NCBI RefSeq assembly: GCF_002939985.1 | Contig: NZ_MDFM01000019.1 | Span: forward strand, 7,362-71,361 | Reading direction: 5' to 3' | From: Xanthomonas hortorum pv. cynarae | GTDB taxonomy: Bacteria > Pseudomonadota > Gammaproteobacteria > Xanthomonadales > Xanthomonadaceae | DNA: 64,000 nt | Shown here: piece by piece, positions 55,423 to 64,000 of the stretch | Position numbering within the stretch: position 1 is the first letter of the stretch | How the letters are laid out: the number at the start of each line of letters is the position of its first letter | Notes under the pieces: generated by a model | Seen by the model: the letters and a program-made list of their open reading frames with translations, nothing else | Database searches by the model: none | What the model was told of the DNA's origin: nothing | Program-made: the position numbers and the translations under genes

Positions 55423-57363
55423 TCAGCGCGTCATCGCCGCCCGCTGCGCACGCCAGTGCGCCTGCCAGGCCTGGAACATCAGCACCGTCCATAGATGCGT
55501 ATGCCATTTGCGCTCGCCGCGGTTGAAGTCGCGCCACAGCCCGGCCACGGTGTCGGCAGCAAACACACCTTCGCGCTCCAGCGTGCCGTGCGCCAGCAGA
55601 TCGTCGGCCCAGCCGTTCAGATCGCCGCGCAGCCACGCGCTGACAGGCGCGCCAAAGCCGCGCTTGCCGCGGTAGACCATCGGGTCGGGCAGGTAGCGGC
55701 ACAGCACGCGCTTGAGCAGGTACTTGCTGACCCCGTCGCGGTACTTCAACGACAGCGGCAGCGACCAGGCGAACTCGGCCACGCGCCAGTCCAGCAACGG
55801 CGCGCGCGCTTCCAGGCCCACCGCCATGGTGGTGCGGTCCACCTTGCACAGCAGATCGTCGGGCAGATAGGCGGCGAAGTCGGCCAGCATCATCGCGTCG
55901 GCCGGGGTGCCGGAGCCATGCAGCGGGTCGGCCAGGCTGTAGAAACTGTCGGGTTCGGTCGCGCCCAGCACCACCGCGGCCGGGTCGCGCCAACGCGAAA
56001 TGCGATTGCGATAAATATCCCCGATGCCGCGTGCGCCGGCTTCGGCTACCAGCGCGGCCAGACCACCGGTGCGCGAGGATTCGCCATTGCGACGCGCCGC
56101 CAACGCCATCAGCTTTCGCAGCGGGCCCGGCACCAACCCGTGCATCCGCCAATTGCGCAGCGCACGCTGGTAGCGGCCGTAGCCGAAGAACAATTCGTCG
56201 CCGCCGTCACCGGACAGCGCCACCGTCACCCCGCCACGCGCCAGTCGTGCGACCAGCGCGGTGGGCACCTGCGAGGCATCGGCAAACGGCTCGTCGAACA
56301 TGTCCGGCAAGCTCGGCACCACCGCCAGTGCGTCGGCACCGCTGACGTAGAGCTCGGTGTGGTCGGTGTGCAGATGCGTGGCCACTTCGCGCGCCAGCGG
56401 CGCCTCGTCGTGATGCGAGCCTTCGAATCCGATGCTGAAGGTGTGCACCGGCTGGCTGCTCTGCGCCTGCATCATCGCGGTGACGATCGACGAATCGGTG
56501 CCGCCGGACAGGAACACACCCACCGGCACATCCGCCACCATGCGCAGCGCCACCGCATCGCGCAGCACCGCATCGAGTTGTTCTTCGGCCTGCGCGTCGC
56601 TGCCGGTGAACGGCGCAGCCAGGGCGCGCTGCATCGCCTCGCGCGCGTTCCAGAACGGTTGCTGCGCCTGATCGGGGCGATGCGCTGCCGCGCCAGCCGC
56701 CACCGCCTGCGCATCCAGCCGCAGCACCCGGCCTGGCATCAGCTTGAAGGTGCGCTCATGGATGCAGGCCGGCGCCGGGATGTAACCCAGCCGCAGCAGC
56801 AAGGTCAGCGCATCGCGGTCCACGCCGTTGTCGAAATCCGGGTGCTGCCACAACGCCTTGAGCTCGGAACCGAACACCAGCGTGTCGCCGGCCCAGCCGT
56901 AGTACAGCGGCTTCTTGCCGACGCGGTCGCGCGCCAGCGACAGGCAGGTATCGCGTTCGTCCCACAGCGCGAGTGCGAACATGCCGTTGCAGCGGGTCAG
57001 GGTGTCGTCCAGGCCCCACTCCACCACCGCAGCCAACAGCACTTCGGTATCGGAGTGGCCACGGAAACGATGCCCGAGCGCCGACAAGGCCGCGCGCAGC
57101 TGGGCGAAGTTGTAGATCTCGCCGTTGTAGGCCAGCACATAACGGCCGTCGGCCGAGCGCATCGGCTGATGGCCGAGCGGCGACAGATCCAGAATGCTCA
57201 GCCGCTGATGCGCCAGCGCCACGCCCGCCTGCGCATCGCACCAGGTGCCGGCATCGTCGGGGCCGCGATGGCGCAAGGCCGCGCCCATCGGCCGCACCAG
57301 CGCGTCGAGTTGTTCGCCATGCAGGCGCGGCGACGCCAGCAGCAGTCCTGCCAATCCGCACAT
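55423..57363 (-). CDS. asnB: Asparagine synthetase (glutamine-hydrolysing)
   Basis: The 646-residue two-domain enzyme has an N-terminal glutaminase starting MCGLAGLL (nucleophile Cys2) with RLSILDLSPLGHQP and YNGEIYN, and a C-terminal synthetase with the PP-loop LSGGTDSS. It is longer than E. coli AsnB (554), like the AsnB forms found in polysaccharide or exosortase loci, so a role in glycan modification is an alternative to free asparagine synthesis. A GST gene lies 40 bp upstream on the same strand. Confidence 0.92.
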   Translation of the reverse strand: MCGLAGLLLASPRLHGEQLDALVRPMGAALRHRGPDDAGTWCDAQAGVALAHQRLSILDLSPLGHQPMRSADGRYVLAYNGEIYNFAQLRAALSALGHRFRGHSDTEVLLAAVVEWGLDDTLTRCNGMFALALWDERDTCLSLARDRVGKKPLYYGWAGDTLVFGSELKALWQHPDFDNGVDRDALTLLLRLGYIPAPACIHERTFKLMPGRVLRLDAQAVAAGAAAHRPDQAQQPFWNAREAMQRALAAPFTGSDAQAEEQLDAVLRDAVALRMVADVPVGVFLSGGTDSSIVTAMMQAQSSQPVHTFSIGFEGSHHDEAPLAREVATHLHTDHTELYVSGADALAVVPSLPDMFDEPFADASQVPTALVARLARGGVTVALSGDGGDELFFGYGRYQRALRNWRMHGLVPGPLRKLMALAARRNGESSRTGGLAALVAEAGARGIGDIYRNRISRWRDPAAVVLGATEPDSFYSLADPLHGSGTPADAMMLADFAAYLPDDLLCKVDRTTMAVGLEARAPLLDWRVAEFAWSLPLSLKYRDGVSKYLLKRVLCRYLPDPMVYRGKRGFGAPVSAWLRGDLNGWADDLLAHGTLEREGVFAADTVAGLWRDFNRGERKWHTHLWTVLMFQAWQAHWRAQRAAMTR

Positions 57364-57403
57364 CGTCAGCGCTCCTGCAGGCGGCGCGTGAGGCGCATGC
57401 CGC

Positions 57404-58048
57404 TCATGCGCTCACCGAGGTGAACGCAGGCGCCGGCATCGCGATGAAACCAGGCAAGGCCTGCACGCGCTGCAGCCATGCGCCGATCGCCGGCCAGCGT
57501 TCCAGATCGAAGCCGCCGTCTTCGGCGCAATGGGTGTACGCGAACAGCGCGATGTCGGCGATGCCGTACTCGCCGCCGGTAAACCAGGCGTGTTGCTGCA
57601 AATGCTGCTCCATCACCGCCAGCGCCTGCTCGCCACGTGCGCGCAACTGCGGCAGTTCGGCGCGACGCGACGCATCGCGCGGCGTCCACAGACTGATGAA
57701 TCGCGCCACCGCCACGTACGGCTCATGGCTGTACTGCTCGAAGAACATCCAGCTCAATGCCTGCGCGCGTTGCCACGCATCGGTGGGCAGGTAGGGCGTG
57801 CCTTCGGCCAGCCAGAACAGGATCGCGTTGGACTCGGTCAGCACGCGGCCGTCGTCGCGTTCCACCATCGGCACCTTGCCGTTGGGATTTTTGGCCAGAT
57901 ACTCCGGCGTGCGGGTTTCGCCCGCGGCGCTGTCGACCTCGACCCAGTGATAGCGGCTGCCCAGTTGCTCCAGCAACAGCCGCACCTTGTAGCAGTTGCC
58001 GGAACTGGACATGCCATGGACGGTCAACGGGGGACGCACGGTCGACAT
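57404..58048 (-). CDS. Glutathione S-transferase
   Basis: The 214-residue protein has the thioredoxin-like domain (about 1-80) with an early catalytic Ser candidate (GMSSSGNCYKVRLLLEQLG), the cis-Pro KVPMVERDD and the glutathione ESNAI motif, then the helical domain. It starts at ATG 58048. The spacing suggests co-transcription with asnB. The substrate is unknown. Confidence 0.9.
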   Translation of the reverse strand: MSTVRPPLTVHGMSSSGNCYKVRLLLEQLGSRYHWVEVDSAAGETRTPEYLAKNPNGKVPMVERDDGRVLTESNAILFWLAEGTPYLPTDAWQRAQALSWMFFEQYSHEPYVAVARFISLWTPRDASRRAELPQLRARGEQALAVMEQHLQQHAWFTGGEYGIADIALFAYTHCAEDGGFDLERWPAIGAWLQRVQALPGFIAMPAPAFTSVSA

Positions 58049-58314
58049 CAAGCTGGCTCCGCGGCAATAATGAGGGGGCTGGCAGTGTCACAGCCCGGCG
58101 CATCTTTGCAAAGCCCTGCCGGATTGCGCGACACAGCCGCACAACGGTTACCTGGACCAATGCATCTACTGGCAGGCGCGCCAGCGCTGACGAGTACGCA
58201 ACGCAGACCATGCCGACACGTCCGCAGTGTGACCAGGGCATCCGATTGCCGCATGCCGAAGCCGCAGACGGCTCGGCACACCGCCGTCGCCACCACGGGA
58301 GCAGGCGCAACGTG

Positions 58315-60930
58315 TCAGTACATCGCCACCAGGGCCACCGGTACACCCAGCACCGCGATCAATACGCCCAGCACCGACAGCGTCAACGCCAGCGCGCCGA
58401 ATGCGCGTGCGCGCCCGCAGCCGGCCACACCCGCCACCGCCTGGGTCGCGGACACCGACCACCACAGCACGCCCAGCATCAGCAACAGCGCGCACATCGC
58501 CAGCTGCGCCACGCCGGCCGGATCGCTTGCACCGGTGTGCAGCAACGCCACATTGCCGGCGAGTGCGACCAACGCCGCCAGCAGGCAGACCAGCCACGGC
58601 AAGGCGCAGCCCAGCACGGCCGGTAACAACCGCCCGACCTGCGCCACGCACCCCATCCAGCGCAGCACCTGCCTGAGCAACACGCAGCTCAGCACAGCGA
58701 TCGCCACCACCGCCACGACACCCAGCGCCTTGGCCCACCACGGCAAGGCATGCAGCCCCATCCAGGCCGACAACAGCGTGGCCAGCGCAAACACGCTCCA
58801 GGCGCTCCAGCGCAAACCGGCCTGCTGGGGCATGCGCTGCGCGGTGGCGTATGGATCGAACACCATCCCGCCCAGGCCACCTCCGCGCCACCACACCAGG
58901 CACGCCAGCAGCAACACGATCAACACCAGCAGCCCTGCCGCCGGGTAGCTCAGCGCACTCCAGTCGGCCTCAGGCCTGCGCCGCTGCGGCTTGAAATCGT
59001 GATTGAAGTACAGCAGGTCGCGCGCACGCTCCATGTCGGCCCCTGCACGCGCCACGCCATCGGCGGGAATGCGGTCGGTGAACCGCTGCCACTCGCCCAC
59101 GATGACGATGCGCCCATCGTGCATGGAGACCGTGCGCGAGAACCGGAACCACGGGTTGGCGACGATCTGCTCTTCCGGTTTCACCCGTATCACCGGATCG
59201 GTCTGCACCCGTACTGTCTGCCGCGCCAGTTGCGGCCCGCCCAGCGCCAATGGCCGCTTGCGCGCCTGTTTCGGCAAGGCATCCATCCACTCGCCGAGTT
59301 GAAACAGCGGGAAGCCGACCTCGTCGCCCTCCTCTGCCGGCCATTCCAGGCGATAGGTTTCGTGCGTGCGCACATCGAGCGCATCGGCATCGTCGATGCT
59401 GGGCACCCCGACCTGCGTCAGCGCGGTGTAGTACTTCTGCATGAATTCCAGATAGTGCTCACCAACCGTTTCTGCGCCATGGTCTTCGAAGCTGGCAGAC
59501 ACGCGATCGCCGCGGCCTTGGCGATAACGCGTGTCCACGGTAAAGCTCACCACGCGCTGCGGTTTGTGCAGTGAGATCACCACCTCCTCGTTCACTTCGA
59601 TCTGCGGCAGCGTCGGCATCGGCGATGGCACTGCGACCAATCCGCTCTGCCCGGCCAGCACCGGCAACCCGCGCACGAACGGCAATGGCCGGCGCTGGGC
59701 CAGCGCGCCGTCTTCGCGATCGCGCGTGGCATCCACCCAGACCTCGCCCTGCGGCAGATGCGCGCGCACCACCACATGATCGAACGCGTAAGGACTGGGC
59801 AGCCGTGCATCCAGGCCATGACCCTGGTCGCTGTTGACCAGCACCGGTTCGGCGCGAATGCCTGCCAGTTGCAGCAGCGCGATCAACAGCGTCGCCTTGT
59901 CCTTGCAGTCGCCATAGCGATTGCGCAGCGTCACTTCCGGTGCGTGCGGGGCATGCGAGTTCTCGCCCATGTCCAGGCCGACGTAGCGGATCTCGCCCTG
60001 CACGAACGCCACCGCACGCAACAACGCACCCTGCGGGTCGTCGCTGCGCAGTTGCAGACTGCGCACCATGCTGGCGGCAACCTGCGCATCCTTGAACGCG
60101 CGCGGATACAGCTGCGCCGCCCATGCCGCCACCGCTTCCCAATTGCCGGCGGTGGAGAGTTCGATCAAGCCGTAGGCATCGACATCGTCCGGCGCGTCTT
60201 TTTCTTCCTGCACGGCGGCGATATTGCGTGCGGCGATCTCCAACGTGCTCACATCACCGGCGCGGCTGACGTTACGGCTGAAGCCCGGCGCGCTCACCCG
60301 CCACTGCAACGGCATGGCGGCGGGATACCGCACGCGCACGCGGCGCTCGCCCAGCGCCACGCCATAGCGCGCCTCGAACACGTCGTAATAGCCCTTTCCG
60401 AACACCGGATTGCTGCCGGTGGTGGTCACGGCATAGTCGACGCGGTCGCCGACGCGCAGGTCCGGCAAGGTGATCGACAGCGTCAGCGCGCCATCGATCA
60501 AGCCTTGTTCCAGCCCGCTCTCGCGACGCAACTTGGCGTAGTGCGCGCGGCTGCGCATGTCGATGCGCTTGCCGTCGCGCCAGACATCCAGGCTATTGAG
60601 TTCCAGGCGCTGGTATTGCGGCTGGTAATCGATGGAAATCTGCCCGGCTTCGTCCAGGCTTTTGGCGCGCTGCACGCTATAGCTGAGCCGGCGATACGCC
60701 TGCGGCGCGGCGCCGGTCAGATCGATCTGATCGGACACCAGCTCATAGCGCATACCGTTGGCGCCAGGCACCTTGTCGGGCACTGCATCGGCCACCACCC
60801 AGGCCGGCGGCGGCGCCATGTTTGGCGCCTCGTTGGCCTGCACCGGCGCGACCATCGCGATTGCAGCGATCACACACAGCATCCAGAACACGCCTCGCAG
60901 GCGCCGCCTCACATCCTTGCTGATCAACAT
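58315..60930 (-). CDS. DUF3857/transglutaminase-like membrane protein
   Basis: The 871-residue protein starts at ATG 60930 with AAGGAG just upstream; an ATG seven codons earlier overlaps gcdH. It has a signal/anchor (about 10-33), the periplasmic DUF3857 domain (about 60-230) and a transglutaminase-like core with the Cys-His-Asp set (RYGDCKDKATLL, AFDHVVV, WVDATRD). A cluster of C-terminal membrane helices follows (from about residue 665 on, six or seven of them). The family probably processes or cross-links peptides in the periplasm; no function is proven. Confidence 0.85.
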   Translation of the reverse strand: MLISKDVRRRLRGVFWMLCVIAAIAMVAPVQANEAPNMAPPPAWVVADAVPDKVPGANGMRYELVSDQIDLTGAAPQAYRRLSYSVQRAKSLDEAGQISIDYQPQYQRLELNSLDVWRDGKRIDMRSRAHYAKLRRESGLEQGLIDGALTLSITLPDLRVGDRVDYAVTTTGSNPVFGKGYYDVFEARYGVALGERRVRVRYPAAMPLQWRVSAPGFSRNVSRAGDVSTLEIAARNIAAVQEEKDAPDDVDAYGLIELSTAGNWEAVAAWAAQLYPRAFKDAQVAASMVRSLQLRSDDPQGALLRAVAFVQGEIRYVGLDMGENSHAPHAPEVTLRNRYGDCKDKATLLIALLQLAGIRAEPVLVNSDQGHGLDARLPSPYAFDHVVVRAHLPQGEVWVDATRDREDGALAQRRPLPFVRGLPVLAGQSGLVAVPSPMPTLPQIEVNEEVVISLHKPQRVVSFTVDTRYRQGRGDRVSASFEDHGAETVGEHYLEFMQKYYTALTQVGVPSIDDADALDVRTHETYRLEWPAEEGDEVGFPLFQLGEWMDALPKQARKRPLALGGPQLARQTVRVQTDPVIRVKPEEQIVANPWFRFSRTVSMHDGRIVIVGEWQRFTDRIPADGVARAGADMERARDLLYFNHDFKPQRRRPEADWSALSYPAAGLLVLIVLLLACLVWWRGGGLGGMVFDPYATAQRMPQQAGLRWSAWSVFALATLLSAWMGLHALPWWAKALGVVAVVAIAVLSCVLLRQVLRWMGCVAQVGRLLPAVLGCALPWLVCLLAALVALAGNVALLHTGASDPAGVAQLAMCALLLMLGVLWWSVSATQAVAGVAGCGRARAFGALALTLSVLGVLIAVLGVPVALVAMY

Positions 60931-60940
60931 CCACTCCTTG

Positions 60941-62104
60941 TCAGAACGCATTGAGTCCGGTCAGCGCACGCCCCACCACCAACTGATGCACGGTTTCGGT
61001 GCCCTCGTAGGTGATCACCGATTCCAGGTTCAGCGCATGCCGGATCGCCACATGCTCGGTGGTGATGCCGGCCGCACCCAGCAGATCGCGGCACTCGCGT
61101 GCCACGTCCAGCGCCATGCGGCAATTATTCCATTTTGCCAGCGAGATCTGTTCCGGCCGCAGCGTACCGGCTTCTTTCAGCCGCCCCAGCTGCAGCGCCA
61201 GCAATTGTGCGGTGGAAATCCGCCGGGCCATGTCGGCCAGTTTGATCTGCGCGCTTTGCGTGGCCGCCAGCGGCCGGCCGAACAGAATGCGCTGCCCGCT
61301 ATAAGCCAGCGCCTCGCGCAGGCAGGCCACCGCCGCACCGATCGCCCCCCAGGCGATGCCGTAGCGCGCCTGATTGAGGCAACCCAGCGGCGCCTTCAAA
61401 CCGGCCGCGTTCGGCAGCCGCATCTGCTCCGGCACGAACACGTTGTCCAGGAACAGGCCCGAGGTCACCGACGCGCGCAGGCTCATCTTGTGGGCGATGT
61501 CCTGCGCACTGAAACCGGCGCTACTGGTCTCGACCAGAAAGCCGCACACGCCATCGTCGGTATGCGCCCAGATAATCGCAAGGCCAGCGATGCTGCCGTT
61601 GGTGATCCACATCTTGGACCCGTTCAAGCGCCAGCCATCGCCCTCGCGCACCGCACGGGTGGTCATCGCCGCCGGGTCCGAGCCGCCCTGCGCTTCGCTC
61701 AATCCGAAGCAGCCGATCAAACGGCCCGCCGCCATCTCCGGCAACCAGCGTTGCCGCTGTTCGTCGCTGCCGTAGGCATGGATCGGATACATGCACAGCG
61801 ACGATTGCACGCTGACGAAACTGCGCAGGCCGCTGTCGCCGCGCTCCAGTTCCTGGCAGATCAGCCCGTAGGCCACCGCACCCAGACCGGCGCCACCATC
61901 GCGCACTGGCAGGCTGGCGCCCAGCAATCCCAGCTCTGCCAGTTCCGGCACCCATTCGCTGGGGAAGCGTCCCGCATCGAAGGCATCGCCGATCGCCGGC
62001 AACACCCGTGTGTCGGTGAAGCGGGCCACCGCGTCCTGCACCGCACGCTCCTCATCGGTCAGCAGCGCGCGTACATCGAACAGATCATCAGGGCGCACCG
62101 GCAT
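60941..62104 (-). CDS. gcdH: Glutaryl-CoA dehydrogenase
   Basis: The 387-residue acyl-CoA dehydrogenase oxidises and decarboxylates glutaryl-CoA to crotonyl-CoA in lysine/tryptophan breakdown. The catalytic glutamate lies in ITYEGTETVHQL; FAD/substrate segments CFGLSEAQGGSDPAAM and WITNGSIAG are intact. ATG 62104 gives the usual length; ATGs at 62164 and 62191 would add 20-29 residues. The next gene begins about 10 bp after its stop. Confidence 0.92.
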   Translation of the reverse strand: MPVRPDDLFDVRALLTDEERAVQDAVARFTDTRVLPAIGDAFDAGRFPSEWVPELAELGLLGASLPVRDGGAGLGAVAYGLICQELERGDSGLRSFVSVQSSLCMYPIHAYGSDEQRQRWLPEMAAGRLIGCFGLSEAQGGSDPAAMTTRAVREGDGWRLNGSKMWITNGSIAGLAIIWAHTDDGVCGFLVETSSAGFSAQDIAHKMSLRASVTSGLFLDNVFVPEQMRLPNAAGLKAPLGCLNQARYGIAWGAIGAAVACLREALAYSGQRILFGRPLAATQSAQIKLADMARRISTAQLLALQLGRLKEAGTLRPEQISLAKWNNCRMALDVARECRDLLGAAGITTEHVAIRHALNLESVITYEGTETVHQLVVGRALTGLNAF

Positions 62105-62220
62105 GCTGGCTTCCACCACAGGAGAAGCGGCGATTATCTGCCAGTTGCCGGCCGAACATTGCATCTCCTTACTCAGCGCGTCCGCCTGCATGCGCTGGTC
62201 GCAGGCAGTACCTGAAAACG

Positions 62221-62247
62221 AAAAGAGCCGGCAATGCCGGCTCTTTT
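62221..62247 (-). terminator. Rho-independent terminator
   Basis: AAAAGAGCCGGC and GCCGGCTCTTTT form a perfect 12-bp stem with a 3-base loop and a T-run on either strand. It lies 42 bp past the stop of the glycine-zipper gene and ends its transcript. Confidence 0.9.
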
Positions 62248-62288
62248 CTTGCTATCGCAGCGATCCTGGGCGGATGACTGCCAGCGAT

Positions 62289-63080
62289 TTACTGCCGCGT
62301 GCTGCCCGCATCCACACGAACGCCCCTGTCGCCGGCCGTCGAAGCGGTCTGGGTCACCAGCTGACCGTCGACCACCGGCAGACGATCGCTGGCCGGCTTG
62401 TCGTTCATGCGCACTGTCTTCTCGAAACCGTCGTAGCGGTAGGTCACGTCGTAGGCCACCACGTTGTCGGCATCGCCCAGCGAGATGCGCTCGCCCGGCT
62501 TGCTGTCCATGCGCATGGTGCCGGTGGTGCCATCGGCGTTGCGGTAGGTCACGTCATAGCCGACCACACGCGAGGACTGCGAGTTGGCGTTTTCGGTATG
62601 GCACTGGCGCTCGGTGCGGTCCACCACGCGGCCGCCGACATGGTTGCGGTCCACACGATTGCCGACCATGCCGCCACCGACTGCACCGGCCACCGTGGCC
62701 AGCTTGCGGCCATTGCCGCCGCCGACCTGGTTACCCAGCAGGCCGCCGATCACCGCGCCGGCGACGGTGCCGCCGACATTGCCATCACGCTCGGGCAGGC
62801 GTTCCTGCACCACCACGTCGCGGCAGACTTCGCGCGGCGAGGAGCTGGTGGTGGTTTCGCGGATGGCGGCGCTGTTGACGACCTGCGCGTACTGCGGCTC
62901 GCGCTCGGTGATCGGGGCGACCTTGACCACGTCGGCGTACTCCAGACCACGCGGTGCCGGCTCGCCGTTGGCGACGAAATCGCCGGACGACGGGCGATTG
63001 TTCATGAAGGCGGCCGTGGCCACGCCTCCGACCAGCAACGCACCAGCAGCGACCAGTATAGTTGTCGTATTGCTCTTCAT
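62289..63080 (-). CDS. Glycine-zipper 2TM-domain protein
   Basis: The 263-residue protein has a signal anchor (about 8-27) and a central glycine-zipper region with GGTVAGAVIGGLLGNQVGGG and TVAGAVGGGMVGNRV (about 103-145), typical of Rickettsia 17-kDa-antigen-like outer-membrane lipoproteins. After it come two similar repeat blocks (YDVTYRNADGTTGTMRMDSKPG and YDVTYRYDGFEKTVRMNDKP, cited here in pieces). The function is probably envelope-related but not established. Confidence 0.85.
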   Translation of the reverse strand: MKSNTTTILVAAGALLVGGVATAAFMNNRPSSGDFVANGEPAPRGLEYADVVKVAPITEREPQYAQVVNSAAIRETTTSSSPREVCRDVVVQERLPERDGNVGGTVAGAVIGGLLGNQVGGGNGRKLATVAGAVGGGMVGNRVDRNHVGGRVVDRTERQCHTENANSQSSRVVGYDVTYRNADGTTGTMRMDSKPGERISLGDADNVVAYDVTYRYDGFEKTVRMNDKPASDRLPVVDGQLVTQTASTAGDRGVRVDAGSTRQ

Positions 63081-63225
63081 GATCCAGCTCCGTGCGGACA
63101 CGCCGCGTTGTTGACGGCGTGATTCCAGCACGTGAACCCTGAACGAAAACGCCCTCGCTCATGAATGCCGTCGTTAAGTTCAGCTAGCGGTTACTTCATG
63201 CACTTCTAACAGCCGGAGCATTCGC

Positions 63226-63441
63226 ATGCGAAATCCCCTGACCTCGCGCGCCCTGGACTGGGCCAGCAAGCTGCGCTACCCCACCTTGTTCAAGCTGGCG
63301 GCGGCGCTGTTTTTGGTGGACCTGGTGATCCCGGACCCGATCCCGTTCCTGGACGAACTGCTGTTCGGCCTGACCACGCTGCTGCTGGCCAACTGGAAAA
63401 CGCGCAAGGCGCCGCTGCCCGCCCCAGTCCGCCGCGATTGA
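63226..63441 (+). CDS. Small membrane protein (DUF6116-like)
   Basis: The 71-residue protein has one or two hydrophobic helices (about 20-55: LFKLAAALFLVDLV, ELLFGLTTLLLANW) and a short basic tail. It resembles the DUF6116 family common in Lysobacterales. No function is known. Its stop overlaps the next gene's ATG (TGATG), implying translational coupling to the TatD-family nuclease. Confidence 0.8.
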   Translation: MRNPLTSRALDWASKLRYPTLFKLAAALFLVDLVIPDPIPFLDELLFGLTTLLLANWKTRKAPLPAPVRRD

Positions 63442-64000
63442 TGCAGCTGGTCGATAGCCACTGCCATCTGGATGCCGGCGAGTTCGACCACGATCGCGCC
63501 GCCGTGATCGCACGCGCGCAGGCCGCCGGTGTCGGGCAGCAGGTGATCCCGGCGATCACCGCCGCCAGTTGGCCGGAACTGCGCACCGTCTGCACCCAGG
63601 CACCGGGGCTGCACCCCGCCTATGGGCTGCATCCGATCTTTCTGGATCAGCATCGTCCCGAGCATCTGGAGCTGCTGGCCGAGTGGATCGAGCGCGAGCG
63701 CCCCTGCGCCATCGGCGAGTGCGGGCTGGATTTCTATCTGGACGGCCTGGATGCGCAGCTGCAGCGCGATTACTTCGAAGGCCAATTGCAGTTGGCCAAG
63801 CGCTTCGACCTGCCGCTGATCGTGCATGCGCGCCGCGCCACCGAAGAAGTCATCGCCCGCATCAAGGCGGTCGGCGGCTTGCGCGGCGTGGTGCACAGCT
63901 TTGCCGGCAGCCCCGAACAGGCGCAGCAGCTGTGGAAGCTGGATTTCATGATCGGCCTGGGCGGCCCGGTGACCTACCCGCGCGCCAACCGCCTGCGCGG
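63441..64000 (+). CDS. TatD-family metal-dependent hydrolase (truncated by window end)
   Basis: 186 codons are visible before the window edge. The amidohydrolase-type barrel shows the metal motif VDSHCHLD near the start, GECGLDFY, LIVHARRA and the HSFAG segment. It resembles the YjjV/YcfH members, metal-dependent DNases or deoxyribonucleases of the TatD family. It starts at an ATG overlapping the preceding small gene's stop. The 3' part lies outside. Confidence 0.92.
   Translation, partial: MQLVDSHCHLDAGEFDHDRAAVIARAQAAGVGQQVIPAITAASWPELRTVCTQAPGLHPAYGLHPIFLDQHRPEHLELLAEWIERERPCAIGECGLDFYLDGLDAQLQRDYFEGQLQLAKRFDLPLIVHARRATEEVIARIKAVGGLRGVVHSFAGSPEQAQQLWKLDFMIGLGGPVTYPRANRLR

Overview
The window is a 64 kb stretch of high-GC chromosome. 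Its gene content points to the genus Xanthomonas: an OryR/XccR-type LuxR solo beside a proline iminopeptidase, a secreted family 1 pectate lyase, a tryptophan-halogenase/SapC/TonB-receptor locus, the kdsDC-lptCAB-rpoN block, and abundant palindromic intergenic repeats. The species cannot be fixed from the sequence alone. I saw no rRNA, tRNA, CRISPR array, intact transposase or prophage gene. Codon use is uniform, so most of the window looks like core or long-resident chromosome.

Layout. Positions 1-463 hold a repeat-rich spacer. On the minus strand, murA is followed by a small EF-hand-like membrane protein, and ibaG starts just left of the plus-strand block. The block from 2.46 to 12.84 kb is one long plus-strand run: kdsD-kdsC-lptC-lptA-lptB (Kdo synthesis and LPS export), rpoN-hpf-ptsN-hprK-rapZ (nitrogen-type phosphotransfer regulation), then a mannose-type EIIA, HPr and Enzyme I. 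From 13.1 to 17.9 kb lie mgtE, a lipoprotein esterase and a bd-type (CIO-like) quinol oxidase. From 18.1 to 22.6 kb lie an M19 dipeptidase, an amino acid permease (a decayed 83-bp copy of its 3' end lies on the far side of the dipeptidase), and a pectate lyase. From 23.2 to 26.7 kb is the plant-signal module: pip, a LuxR solo with the M/W ligand-pocket substitutions, a lux-box-like palindrome, and a second APC permease. From 27.0 to 30.0 kb lie a secreted serine protease, a small two-cysteine secreted protein and a Tat-exported metallo-beta-lactamase-fold enzyme. From 30.1 to 37.0 kb, minus strand, is the TonB receptor, SapC, cupin/JmjC and flavin halogenase cluster. M1 aminopeptidase follows.

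soxR (40.4-40.9 kb) is divergent from an MFS exporter, with a perfect SoxR box between them. From 47.9 down to 42.7 kb there is a seven-gene minus-strand operon matching E. coli yjfIJKLMC (DUF2170, PspA, DUF2491, DUF350, DUF1190, ATP-grasp amidoligase), with a K+-channel/TrkA-N-like gene inserted after pspA. This is the most intriguing under-characterised system here. The rest is mostly housekeeping: an AAC(6')-like acetyltransferase overlapping pdxH, aroK-aroB, a WGR-domain protein, hemE, dnaB, an FMN reductase, an asparagine synthetase, a GST, a transglutaminase-like membrane protein overlapping or abutting gcdH, a glycine-zipper protein, a DUF6116-like protein and the 5' part of a TatD-family nuclease.

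Multicopy palindromic elements of about 70-200 bp, in two subfamilies sharing one architecture, occur at 0.1-0.4, 40.0-40.3 and 52.6-52.85 kb.
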